Below are positions 1 to 7,507 of a stretch of 64,000 nucleotides of DNA, one piece after another. The position numbers were made by a program, and so were the translations under genes. This DNA comes from Bacillota bacterium (GTDB lineage: Bacteria; Bacillota; Bacilli; Paenibacillales; Paenibacillaceae). The DNA is taken from positions 1 to 64,000 of the forward strand of contig JAEWPC010000015.1 of the NCBI GenBank assembly GCA_023460795.1, in the 5' to 3' direction. The notes beneath the pieces are model-generated. The model had not been told where the DNA came from, did no database searches, and worked only from the letters and a program-made list of their open reading frames with translations. Numbering within the stretch: position 1 is the first letter of the stretch; every line of letters starts with the position of its first letter.

Positions 1-16
1 TTAGGCCGATATTGTC

Positions 17-36
17 GATGCGGCTGCAGCCGCATC
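17..36. repeat. perfect palindrome, hairpin-like
   Basis: GATGCGGC-TGCA-GCCGCATC can form an 8-bp stem with a 4-nt loop just beyond the stop of the SRPBCC gene. No clear T-run follows on either strand, so a terminator role is only possible. The first three bases of the window (tta) could be the stop codon of another minus-strand gene, but this cannot be tested here. Confidence 0.4.
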
Positions 37-43
37 CCTTTAA

Positions 44-964
44 TTACGATATGCGCTGTCCCTCTAGCACGGCCTGAAGACGGTCCAAGTTCTGTTCGTT
101 GGCGATCGGGCAGAATGATTTCACTTGCTCGAATTCCTTCTCGTCCTTGAACTGTTGACGGAAAGTCACGCGCGTCCGACCGCCCTTATCGGTGAATACC
201 GCCGTCAACCGGAACTCATGAGCGCCTTGATCTTGATGCACCAGTACGATTCGCTTTCCTGACTCGATCTCGATGAACTTGTTCTCGTTCGGATATTCCT
301 TGCCGTCCGGTCCGTGGAAAGTAAAGCGCCAGAAGCCGCCTTCGCGGAAGTCGAATTCATGGAACGTACTTGTGAAGCCGTTAGGCCCCCACCACTGCGT
401 CAGAAGCTCCGGCTGTGCCCATGCCCGGTAAACCTCTCCACTTGGGAAGTCGTACCAACGCGTATGGACGAACTCCAATTCGCCGGGAGTCGGATCGACG
501 TCTTCCTCAGCGCGAGCGGCTTCTCCGCTCCGAGCAAGCGAGTTGCCCAGCAGCTCTAGCAATTCCCTCGACCCGTGTTCCCGATCCTCGACCGCATCGA
601 GCCCGTCGAAGAAGGCGCCTTGTTCCGTAAAGGTCAGCTTGGTGCCGCCATCCGCGTCTGTAAGCTCGATCGTAGTAACGGATACGGAGAATCGTACGCC
701 GTTTAAATCCATCACGTACGTGTAAACGATCCGCTCGAGGGGAACGATCTCTTGATAAGTCGCGTCGAACGTGAACAACCGGCCGTCCGGAGCTTCGCCG
801 CTGCTGAACTCCCGTCCGCCTACTCGAAATTCGAACACTTCCGGTTTCGTGAACCAACGTGCTTTGGCTTCGGCGTCGGCCATTGCTTCGTATACCTGCT
901 CCCTGGATGCCGGATATGTTTTTTCAATGACGAACGTTCCATGCTTTACGAATTTTTCTTGCAT
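44..964 (-). CDS. tandem SRPBCC (AHSA1-like) domain protein
   Basis: The protein of about 306 residues has two consecutive SRPBCC/AHSA1 (Bet v 1-like) domains. The first starts at VIEKTYPASREQVYEAMAD and the second, from about residue 165, has the typical TRWYDFPSGEVYRAWAQPELLTQWWGPNGF pattern. Such domains form a deep hydrophobic pocket that binds small ligands; no enzyme activity can be assigned. The start at 964 is preferred to the upstream ATG at 982 because AGGAGG lies 5 to 9 bases before it. It follows the MerR gene by only a few bases (MerR stop at 971-969), so the two form an operon under the MerR promoter at 1521-1551. The product may act on or sense the same small molecule as the regulator (inference). 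Confidence 0.85.
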   Translation of the reverse strand: MQEKFVKHGTFVIEKTYPASREQVYEAMADAEAKARWFTKPEVFEFRVGGREFSSGEAPDGRLFTFDATYQEIVPLERIVYTYVMDLNGVRFSVSVTTIELTDADGGTKLTFTEQGAFFDGLDAVEDREHGSRELLELLGNSLARSGEAARAEEDVDPTPGELEFVHTRWYDFPSGEVYRAWAQPELLTQWWGPNGFTSTFHEFDFREGGFWRFTFHGPDGKEYPNENKFIEIESGKRIVLVHQDQGAHEFRLTAVFTDKGGRTRVTFRQQFKDEKEFEQVKSFCPIANEQNLDRLQAVLEGQRIS

Positions 965-968
965 GATT

Positions 969-1475
969 TTAATCCTCCTCATGAATTGTATTTGAGCTCG
1001 CGTTCCCGCCCGCCAAGAACATCCCCAACAGGCCGAAGCGTTGCTCCCAGCTTTGCCTGTGATTCAGGATCGGCTTCTCGTAGTCGTTCTTCATCGCTTG
1101 CAGAAGCGCGGTGAAATCGTCCACACTCACCTGCTCCTTTCCTTTCATCAGCCTAGATACGTGCCTAAGTTGATCCAGCAGCTTCTGCTGCCGCCGAATT
1201 TGCTCTTGTGCCCGCTCGATCTGCAGGCCGACGACCTCGAGAGGGTCAATTCCGCGGCCTGTCAGCACCCCCTTCACTTCGTCGAGCGACAGGCCCAACT
1301 CCTTCAGAGATACGATTCGATAGAGTCGCGATAAATCCACATCATCATAGAGCCGATGCCCCGATTCCGTAGCAGACGAAGGCGAGAGCAATCCGATCTG
1401 GTCGTAGAAGCGGAGCGTGCGAACGGTAAGCCCCGTCAGCTTGGCTAAATCCCCGACCTTCCAATATCGTTTCAT
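969..1475 (-). CDS. MerR family transcriptional regulator
   Basis: The 168-residue protein starts with a MerR winged helix: KVGDLAKLTGLTVRTLRFYDQIGLLSP, then SGHRLYDDVDLSRLYRIVSLKELGLSLDEVKGVL. A long helix of about residues 70-110, rich in Gln, Arg and Glu, fits the dimerisation coil. The C-terminal part (about residues 110-168) has no recognised effector domain and no Cys-rich metal-binding loop, so an organic ligand is more likely than a metal. It is the first gene of an operon with the SRPBCC protein. Its own promoter has a 19-bp spacer filled by a perfect palindrome, so it should bind its own promoter and activate by DNA distortion. Confidence 0.9.
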   Translation of the reverse strand: MKRYWKVGDLAKLTGLTVRTLRFYDQIGLLSPSSATESGHRLYDDVDLSRLYRIVSLKELGLSLDEVKGVLTGRGIDPLEVVGLQIERAQEQIRRQQKLLDQLRHVSRLMKGKEQVSVDDFTALLQAMKNDYEKPILNHRQSWEQRFGLLGMFLAGGNASSNTIHEED

Positions 1476-1520
1476 GAATCATCTCCGTTCTTTGTCGCTA
1501 GCACGATTACCGGTAGCTTC

Positions 1521-1551
1521 ATTATAGAACCTTACGTTACGTAAGGTGCAA
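1521..1551 (-). promoter_or_regulatory. MerR-type promoter and operator
   Basis: On the minus strand: -35 TTGCAC (1551-1546), a 19-bp spacer, and -10 TATAAT (1526-1521). The spacer region is covered by the 19-bp perfect palindrome ACCTTACGTTACGTAAGGT (1529-1547, central T). A 19-bp spacer with the operator between the two hexamers is the hallmark of promoters activated by MerR proteins. The merR start codon is 46 bases downstream of the -10. Confidence 0.85.
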
Positions 1552-1671
1552 GCGAAATGTACAAACTTTTTTCACGCGTTTCGTATGATTAATATCACAA
1601 TCTCCGATACCCAATCTCGTATACTGAACTTGAATCCCGAATCTATTACAGTATCGAGAGGAGAGGACCGT

Positions 1672-2118
1672 ATGAACGGGTTTACTTTCGAAGACATGAA
1701 GAAGATAGATCGACAGGACCTTGGAGACACGGTTCCGTTAGAACTGTTCAGAACGATTCGTTTGATCGGGATGTATCAAGCACTGCCACTCGGAGGCAAA
1801 GGCACGAGGCTCACTATCGGAAGGAAGATCGGGGAAAGCTTGCCGGTTGCGTCTTTGGAAGAATTGCTTCAATTGTTTGTAGATTTAAGAATTGGAATCC
1901 CGCATATTCTTCAGCGAGACGACAACTATATTCGCATTGCCGTGGACGATTGTTTCTGCAAGGGATTGCCCGTGCAGGAGGAGAAAATGGTGTGCGACTT
2001 GGAAGGGGCGATCATGGAAGGCGCCCTAACCCGCATCATGAACCGAAGAGTGACGGTTAAAGAAGTTAAATGCAATATTAACGGGGACGAGCATTGCGAG
2101 TATGATGTGAGGCTCTAG
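1672..2118 (+). CDS. V4R (4-vinyl reductase-like) domain protein
   Basis: The 148-residue protein is essentially a single V4R domain, a small-molecule-binding fold also found in regulators and in bacteriochlorophyll synthesis proteins. The diagnostic C-terminal half is clear: VCDLEGAIMEGALTRIMNRR, then VTVKEVKC and GDEHCEYDV. Cysteines at DDCFC, VCD, VKC and EHC could bind a ligand or metal. The start at 1672 follows GAGAGGAGAGG; the open frame reaches back to 1546 without a ribosome binding site. There is no DNA-binding or transmembrane segment. A free-standing sensor or adaptor role is inference. Confidence 0.8.
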   Translation: MNGFTFEDMKKIDRQDLGDTVPLELFRTIRLIGMYQALPLGGKGTRLTIGRKIGESLPVASLEELLQLFVDLRIGIPHILQRDDNYIRIAVDDCFCKGLPVQEEKMVCDLEGAIMEGALTRIMNRRVTVKEVKCNINGDEHCEYDVRL

Positions 2119-2128
2119 GTACCCATGG

Positions 2129-2162
2129 AAGCCCGGTGCATTCGAGAGAAATGCATCGGGCT
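2129..2162. terminator. bidirectional terminator
   Basis: AAGCCCGGTGCATT pairs with AATGCATCGGGCTT (one mismatch). It lies between the V4R gene and the convergent MarR remnant, and the flanking T-rich sequence to the right serves the plus strand. Confidence 0.75.
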
Positions 2163-2167
2163 TCTTC

Positions 2168-2470
2168 TTATTTCGTATCCGCAAGCGAATCGATCTGCCG
2201 CAGCACGGCTTCCATGCTCTCGCGAATGACACCTAGTTGCTCGCCCGTCAACGCATCTGCGAAATAACGTTTGATTCCCCGCGCATAGATCGGCCAAGCG
2301 TTCCTCAGCGCGCGTTCGCCTTCCGGCGTAAGCACCGCGTAAAATCCTCGCCGGTCCTCCAGATCCTTCTCGCGTACGATCAATCCTTCTTTCTCCAAGC
2401 GGTCCACCAGTCGGGCCTAACGGCTTCACGACCGCAGAATAGTAGACCGAAGTCACAATCTTCCACAACG
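2168..2470 (-). pseudogene. MarR family regulator remnant
   Basis: The minus strand encodes the wing and C-terminal dimerisation helix of a MarR protein (RLVDRLEKEGLIVREKDLEDRRGFYAVLTPEGERAL, ending SLADTK). Upstream, the DNA-recognition helix breaks: a TAG stop lies in frame just before RLVD, while the preceding VVKPLG is in another frame, as if a few bases of a VKPSGLTRLVDRLEKEG-type segment were deleted. The first 50 or so residues of a MarR protein are not found at all. The gene is therefore frameshifted and N-terminally truncated. A short protein from an internal start at about 2407 would lack the DNA-binding helices. Confidence 0.75.
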
Positions 2471-2631
2471 ATTCGCCGGCAAACTTCACCAATGCCCTAA
2501 TCGTTCAGTTGGCAAGTCTAAATGGCTTGTTACGATGGAAGGAGAAAGGAGGGAGGAGGTTCGCTGGGCACCATGCAGACGGCTGCTGTCCATGTTCGCA
2601 AGCTAATCCCACGGGTGAAGGAGGAAATGTA

Positions 2632-4104
2632 ATGAGCACCAAACCGTACAGTAGAACGGCTTCCCTTAGAGGCGTGTTCGTCGCGGCGTTGTCGATGTTG
2701 CTTATCTTGTCCGTATGGACAAGCGCGCTTCCGGGCCAGGCAGATGCAGCACAGGTCAGTCTTCTGAACGGCATCCAGTTTAAAGATACGGCGGGTAATC
2801 CGCTTCATGCCCACGGAGGGGGTATGATCAAGGTCGGAAGTTACTATTATTGGGTCGGGGAGAATCGGGACGGGACGAACTATGTTTCCTTGTACCGATC
2901 GACCGATCTGAAGAACTGGGAATTCCGCGCTCATCTGCTGTCCAAAACTTCGGCGGCCGAGCTTGCGACCGCGAATATCGAACGGCCGAAGCTGCTCTAT
3001 AACTCCTCGACGGGCAAATACGTCTTATGGGCACATAAGGAGAACGGCGTCGACTATGGCGAAGCTCGGGTCGCCGTCGCGTCGGCGTCGAACATCGAAG
3101 GACCGTACACGTATCACGGCAGCTTCCGACCGTTAGGCTACGATTCGCGGGATATGACGGTCTACAATGACAACGGCACGGCATACTTGGTCTCCGCTAC
3201 GAGAGTGAACGCCGATCTGAACATCTACCGGCTAACGTCCGACTTCCTGGGAGTCGACTCGCTCGTACAGACGCTCTGGCCAGGCAGCTACCGCGAAGCT
3301 CCCGCTCTATTCAAGCGGGGCTCGACGTACTTCCTGATAACGTCGGGCGCTACCGGATGGGCACCGAATCAGGCGAAGTACGCAACGGCCAGCAGCATCT
3401 CAGGGACGTGGAGCTCGCTGACCAATCTCGGAGACTCGCGGACGTTCGAATCGCAATCCACCTACGTCATTCCCGTAGCGGGCTCGTCGACTACGTCTTA
3501 TCTGTACATGGGAGACAGATGGGCGGGGGCATGGTCGGCCCCGGTTAACGAGTCCAAGTACGTGTGGCTTCCGCTCACGTTCCCGACATCGACGACGATG
3601 TCGATGAGTTGGTACCCGAAGCTGAACGTCGATACGGCGACTGGCAGCCTATCGGGAGCGGCTTTCTCCGTCAACGCGAGCGCCTCTTACGAGCTTGTCA
3701 ATCGCAAGAGCGGAAACCTCTTGAACATCCGGGACAGCTCGACCGCAGCAGGCGCCGACGCGGAACAATGGGACGACAACAACGGGCCCGGCCAGCGCTG
3801 GCAGCTCGTCGACGCAGGCAGCGGTTATTACAAAATCAAGAACGTCGGCAGCGATCTGGTGCTGGGACCCGAAAGCGGAAGCGCAACCGACGGGACGGTC
3901 ATCGAGCAATGGACCGACGGCGGCTGGACGAGCCAGCATTGGCAGTTGATCGATGCCGGGGGCGGGTTCTATAAGCTGAAAAACCGAGCGACAGGCGATC
4001 TCATCGATATCTCCGGCGGTTCGCTCGACAACGGCGCGAACGCGATCTCGTGGACGGACAACGGCGGCTACAACCAGCAATGGCAAATCGTAGAGGCGAA
4101 TTAA
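2632..4104 (+). CDS. secreted GH43 glycosidase with ricin-type lectin domain
   Basis: The 490-residue exoenzyme has a signal peptide ending near GQADAAQ, a five-bladed propeller GH43-like domain (about residues 40-345) and a C-terminal RicinB/CBM13 lectin domain (about 350-490) with three QxW-type repeats (GQRWQLV, SQHWQLI, NQQWQIV). The propeller shows HAHGGGMIKVGSYYYWVGENRDG, RDMTVYNDNGTAYLVSATRVN and REAPALFKRGSTYFLITS, matching the Asp/Glu positions of GH43. The GH43-CBM13 pairing resembles exo-beta-1,3-galactanases, so galactan side chains are a plausible substrate, but this is inference. The start at 2632 follows GAAGGAGGAAAT; the longer frame from 2509 places an implausible tail before the signal peptide. 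Confidence 0.85.
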   Translation: MSTKPYSRTASLRGVFVAALSMLLILSVWTSALPGQADAAQVSLLNGIQFKDTAGNPLHAHGGGMIKVGSYYYWVGENRDGTNYVSLYRSTDLKNWEFRAHLLSKTSAAELATANIERPKLLYNSSTGKYVLWAHKENGVDYGEARVAVASASNIEGPYTYHGSFRPLGYDSRDMTVYNDNGTAYLVSATRVNADLNIYRLTSDFLGVDSLVQTLWPGSYREAPALFKRGSTYFLITSGATGWAPNQAKYATASSISGTWSSLTNLGDSRTFESQSTYVIPVAGSSTTSYLYMGDRWAGAWSAPVNESKYVWLPLTFPTSTTMSMSWYPKLNVDTATGSLSGAAFSVNASASYELVNRKSGNLLNIRDSSTAAGADAEQWDDNNGPGQRWQLVDAGSGYYKIKNVGSDLVLGPESGSATDGTVIEQWTDGGWTSQHWQLIDAGGGFYKLKNRATGDLIDISGGSLDNGANAISWTDNGGYNQQWQIVEAN

Positions 4105-4117
4105 CGGTATAAAGTAC

Positions 4118-4152
4118 GAAACAGCCGGTTCCCATTGGGTACCGGCTGTTTC
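4118..4152. terminator. bidirectional terminator
   Basis: GAAACAGCCGGT pairs perfectly with ACCGGCTGTTTC around a short loop that can pair further (CCCA/TGGG). It sits between the convergent GH43 and GNAT genes. Confidence 0.8.
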
Positions 4153-4156
4153 GGCT

Positions 4157-4594
4157 TCAGCGACCGAGATGAAGGATGGGGAAAGGCTTGCCCGAAGGAT
4201 CTAGTTCCGAACGTCCGATCCGAACGAATCCGAGCCGCTGGTAGAAGGCGCATGCTCCTTCATTTTGTTCGTTCACGTCGACTTGAAGCTTTTCCCCTTT
4301 TAGGGATTCCGCATGTCGGATAAGTCGCGTGCCTATCCCTTTTCCATGATGATCGGGATCTATGAATAAAGCTTCGATCTTGGATCCCTCAAGCCCGATA
4401 AACCCTGTAGGCACTCTACCTTCGTTCACCGAAATCCAAATCTCGACCTCTTTCAACGCGCCATCGCGAACGATTTGATGATAGAACCGAATATCGGCTT
4501 CCGTCAGGAACGTATGGGTACGGACGACGGCCCGGTGCCAGATGTCCACGAGCTCGTCGTAATATTTTTCGTCGAAAGGTATGATTTCTTTCAT
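4157..4594 (-). CDS. GNAT family N-acetyltransferase
   Basis: The 145-residue protein is a GNAT acetyltransferase that moves an acetyl group from acetyl-CoA to an unknown amine. The CoA-binding motif A is clear: KIEALFIDPDHHGKGIGTRLIRHA, containing the HxGKGIG loop. The late motif ACAFYQRLGFVRIGR is also typical. Its ATG overlaps the TGA of the upstream metallo-beta-lactamase-fold gene (ATGA at 4594-4591), so the two are translationally coupled. Substrate unknown. Confidence 0.85.
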   Translation of the reverse strand: MKEIIPFDEKYYDELVDIWHRAVVRTHTFLTEADIRFYHQIVRDGALKEVEIWISVNEGRVPTGFIGLEGSKIEALFIDPDHHGKGIGTRLIRHAESLKGEKLQVDVNEQNEGACAFYQRLGFVRIGRSELDPSGKPFPILHLGR

Positions 4595-5328
4595 TGACCG
4601 TATTCCTCGAGGAGCTTCTCCAACGCATCTCGTACGTCCCCTTCGAGAACGCCGCCATGGTAGCAAATCAGTCTATCGATATCGAATTCGAGCAGCCGCC
4701 GTACGGAATTTAATGCCGCTTCCATATCCAACGTGTATTGGGGATTCGCGATGTTCAGTTTGCCTTGCTCCAGCACGACGGCGTCTGCTGCGATCAGCGT
4801 TCTACTAGACGGTGCGTATAGCGAGATATGGCCTGTCATATGGCCCGGGGTGTGGACGATCTCGATCCCTCCGCACCATGGCAGCTTCTCGCCGGAGCGG
4901 ACGGTACGATCTACCTTTGCCGGTTCCATCGTTCGCAGGAAGGAGATGAAATGTTCGGCGAACGGCTTAGCCTCTTCGGGCAAAGTCTCCAATCCGGACT
5001 CGGCTTGTTCAAGCCGCAGCGACTTGGCGGTCCCTTCGATATATGGCTTTTCCAGCTCGTGAGCGATAATCTCGACCTTAGGATACATCCGCTTCAGAGC
5101 GGCAAGCGATCCCATGTGATCGATATCGTGGTGCGTAACGACGAGTTTCGTTAGCGAAGATAATGCGATGCCTGCCTGATTGGCCGCAGCTTCAAGATAG
5201 GCTTCGAAATTCGGATATCCGCAATCGATGAGAATCGTATCTTGTTCATCTCGAATCACGGTCGGGGTAATGACTTGCTTGTGACCGCCCTGTTCAAACT
5301 CGATATCAAGCGTATGAATGCCGTGCAT
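4591..5328 (-). CDS. metallo-beta-lactamase fold hydrolase
   Basis: The 245-residue cytoplasmic protein carries the metal motif THHDIDHMG (HxHxDH form with His replaced in the first position by the THH pattern), a distal VHTPGHMTGHIS histidine, ADAVV aspartate and a final ICYHGG histidine. These are the ligands of the binuclear metal centre of this superfamily. It lacks a signal peptide, so antibiotic hydrolysis is unlikely; thioester or lactone hydrolysis is more typical. It is the first gene of a coupled pair with the GNAT acetyltransferase. Confidence 0.85.
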   Translation of the reverse strand: MHGIHTLDIEFEQGGHKQVITPTVIRDEQDTILIDCGYPNFEAYLEAAANQAGIALSSLTKLVVTHHDIDHMGSLAALKRMYPKVEIIAHELEKPYIEGTAKSLRLEQAESGLETLPEEAKPFAEHFISFLRTMEPAKVDRTVRSGEKLPWCGGIEIVHTPGHMTGHISLYAPSSRTLIAADAVVLEQGKLNIANPQYTLDMEAALNSVRRLLEFDIDRLICYHGGVLEGDVRDALEKLLEEYGQ

Positions 5329-5433
5329 AAGTAGTTTCCTCCGATAGTATCAGCTTATATTAGATGTTACGATAGACAAGAGATAAAGGTTCAGCGAAAA
5401 GACATTTTTTCAGAAGAAAGGAGATTCGCTCGG

Positions 5434-6174
5434 ATGAAGGAAAATAAATATGACGATCATCTGTTTTTTGAAAAATACAGTCAAATGAGCCGCTCCAGGC
5501 AAGGACTGGCCGGTGCGGGAGAATGGGAGACGCTCAGAAAGCTGCTGCCCGACTTCAAAGGCAAGCGGGTGCTGGATCTAGGCTGCGGCTATGGATGGCA
5601 CTGTATCTATGCCATGGAACATGGGGCATCCTCCGTCGTAGGCGTCGACCTTTCCCATAAAATGCTCGAGGTCGCAAAAAGCAAAACCCATTTTCCGCAG
5701 ATCCAATATGAATGCCGAGCCATTGAAGACGCGGATTACCCGGAGATGAGCTTCGATGTCATCCTAAGTTCGCTTGCGATTCATTATGTAGCCGATTACG
5801 AGAGACTCGTACGCAAGATCTATCGGATGCTGAAGGCAGGCGGCCAACTCGTGTTCACGGTTGAGCATCCTGTATTTACCGCTCAAGGAACGCAGGACTG
5901 GCATTATAACGAACAAGGAGAAATCCTGCATTTTCCGGTGGACAATTATTACCATGAGGGTAAGCGGTCCACCGTGTTTCTGGGAGAAAAAGTGATCAAG
6001 TATCATAGAACGCTGACCACTTATCTCAACACGCTGCTTTCAAACGGCTTCATCATCAATCAGACGGTAGAGCCCCAGCCGCCCGAGAACATGTTGGATA
6101 TTCCGGGGATGGCGGATGAAATGCGACGCCCGATGATGTTGATTATTTCGGCAACGAAGCAAGTGGATAGATAA
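5434..6174 (+). CDS. class I SAM-dependent methyltransferase
   Basis: The 246-residue protein has the full set of class I motifs: motif I VLDLGCGYGWHC (residues about 46-57), the acidic loop VVGVDLSHKML, and FDVILSSLAIHYVADYERLVRKIYRMLKAGGQLVFTVEHP, which holds motifs II and III. It matches the UbiE/YodH-like group that methylates small molecules. The start follows AAAGGAG. The gene is followed by the polysaccharide deacetylase 48 bases later, so they may be co-transcribed; no functional link is evident. Confidence 0.85.
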   Translation: MKENKYDDHLFFEKYSQMSRSRQGLAGAGEWETLRKLLPDFKGKRVLDLGCGYGWHCIYAMEHGASSVVGVDLSHKMLEVAKSKTHFPQIQYECRAIEDADYPEMSFDVILSSLAIHYVADYERLVRKIYRMLKAGGQLVFTVEHPVFTAQGTQDWHYNEQGEILHFPVDNYYHEGKRSTVFLGEKVIKYHRTLTTYLNTLLSNGFIINQTVEPQPPENMLDIPGMADEMRRPMMLIISATKQVDR

Positions 6175-6222
6175 CCACGGCGTATCGCCAGGGAATATGG
6201 TATACAAGGAGGAACGATCGCG

Positions 6223-7023
6223 ATGGCAACGATTATAGTGGCTTTCCCCGGGGGCAAGCATAAGGCGCTTACGATGAGTTATGACGATGGGCAGGCGGCC
6301 GACCGGCGGCTGGTGTCGATCTTCAACCAATACGGCATCAAAGGCACGTTCCATCTAAACTCGGGGTTATTAGGACAAGGCGGCCGGATCGGGGCGGAAG
6401 AAGCGGCGGCGCTGTATGACGGACACGAAATTTCCGCCCACACGGCGACCCATCCGACGATCGAACGAAGCCCGAACGAGACGCTGGTCATGGAAATCAT
6501 GGAGGATCGTAAAAAGCTCGAGCGTATAGCCGGGTACGCGGTTCGGGGGATGTCGTATCCGAACGGTTCGTACAATCGCGCGATCATGGAGTTGCTTCCG
6601 AAACTCGGCATCGAGTATTCGCGGGTCGTTCCAAGCACGAACGGCTTCGGCATGCCGGACGACTGGCACGAATGGAAGCCGACCTGCCATCATAAGCAAC
6701 GATTGATGGAGCTTGCGGAGTCGTTCGTCGGCTTGCAAAAGAAGCAGTATCTCTACTTGATGTACGTGTGGGGACATAGCTACGAATTCGATCAGGACGG
6801 GAACTGGGAGCTGATCGAGGAGTTTTGCCGCTATGTCGGCGGACGGGACGATATCTGGTACGCGACGAACATCGAGATCGTCGAATACATGCAAGCGTTC
6901 GAGCGCCTGAAGTTCGCGGCCGATTGCTCGTTCGTCCGCAATCCGAGCGCGCAGACGGTATGGTTGATCGCCGATGGACGAACGGTGGAAGTGCCGGGCG
7001 GAGAGACGGTTATGCTCGATTAA
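6223..7023 (+). CDS. polysaccharide deacetylase (NodB/CE4 family)
   Basis: The 266-residue protein has the CE4 motifs in order: LTMSYDDG (catalytic Asp and metal Asp, usually written TFDDG), EISAHTATHPTI (two metal histidines) and RGMSYPNGSY (RxxPY-type motif). A late GHSYEFDQDG histidine may complete the site. No signal peptide or membrane anchor is seen, which is unusual for enzymes acting on the cell wall and suggests a cytoplasmic substrate or non-classical export. The start follows AAGGAGG with good spacing. Confidence 0.85.
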   Translation: MATIIVAFPGGKHKALTMSYDDGQAADRRLVSIFNQYGIKGTFHLNSGLLGQGGRIGAEEAAALYDGHEISAHTATHPTIERSPNETLVMEIMEDRKKLERIAGYAVRGMSYPNGSYNRAIMELLPKLGIEYSRVVPSTNGFGMPDDWHEWKPTCHHKQRLMELAESFVGLQKKQYLYLMYVWGHSYEFDQDGNWELIEEFCRYVGGRDDIWYATNIEIVEYMQAFERLKFAADCSFVRNPSAQTVWLIADGRTVEVPGGETVMLD

Positions 7024-7102
7024 TAGGAAGCGAACGAAAGTGGCTCCTTCGGGAGCCTCTTTCCGTTTACTGCATCGAACGGCGTTGTTGAAAACCGAAC
7101 AC

Positions 7103-7201
7103 TTATACACAGGTTTATGCACATATTAACGGGATGAAGTCAGCGGAAAGGCGCGAGGTCGCAAACCTACATCCACATATCCACATACAAGGTTACCCAC
7201 A
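7103..7201 (+). promoter_or_regulatory. DnaA-box cluster, unit 1
   Basis: Two perfect DnaA boxes (TTATNCACA) lie 12 bp apart: TTATACACA (7103-7111) and TTATGCACA (7115-7123). Near matches follow on the same strand: ACATCCACA (7169-7177), ATATCCACA (7177-7185) and TTACCCACA (7193-7201). The cluster lies between convergent genes, so it is not a promoter. No dnaA or dnaN gene is nearby. Confidence 0.75.
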
Positions 7202-7342
7202 ACCGAACAAAAATGCGAGACGAGCGAGAGGTTGCGGGGGGAGCAGAACGAACCGGCGTTCGCGTCGTGCTCCGGCGATCCGCGTCATGCCGAAGTGACC
7301 GCCGACTGCGATTGCGGAACGGTTCTCAGAGAAGATGTTCAG

Positions 7343-7440
7343 TTACTAACAGGTTTATTCACATATTAACGGTACGACAACGGGGTAGCACCAACATCCA
7401 CAAGCGATCGTCCACATATCCACAACATTTGTTATCCACA
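7343..7440 (+). promoter_or_regulatory. DnaA-box cluster, unit 2
   Basis: This repeats unit 1 about 240 bp further on. TTACTAACA (7343-7351, degenerate), TTATTCACA (7355-7363, perfect), ACATCCACA (7394-7402), ATATCCACA (7416-7424) and TTATCCACA (7432-7440, perfect) occur in the same order and orientation. The segment AACAGGTTTATTCACATATTAACGG-like stretch (7349-7372) is nearly identical to 7109-7132 in unit 1, so the unit was duplicated or is conserved under selection. Confidence 0.75.
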
Positions 7441-7454
7441 CGTTAGACGAATGT

Positions 7455-7500
7455 AAAAGCGCCGTTAAACCTCCGTATGGATACGGGCGTTTAACGGCGC
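7455..7500 (-). terminator. terminator of the MMPL gene
   Basis: GCGCCGTTAAAC (7459-7470) pairs perfectly with GTTTAACGGCGC (7489-7500), and on the minus strand the stem is followed by TTTT (7458-7455). Confidence 0.85.
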
Positions 7501-7507
7501 TAAACTT

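Larger units (their letters stand above)
7024..7454. other. gene-free region between convergent genes
   Basis: No supported gene lies between the deacetylase and the MMPL transporter. A weak hairpin (GGCTCC/GGGAGCC, about 7039-7058) after the deacetylase may terminate it. The rest is occupied by the two DnaA-box clusters separated by about 140 bp of GC-rich sequence. Confidence 0.7.

Noticed and set aside
1..3. Partial gene at the left edge
   Set aside because: The first triplet reads as a minus-strand stop, but no coding sequence of it is in the window, so nothing can be annotated.
7103..7440. Chromosomal replication origin (oriC)
   Set aside because: The DnaA boxes are real, but dnaA, dnaN, rpmH and an AT-rich unwinding region are all missing nearby. 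A DnaA-titration or control site is a better reading.
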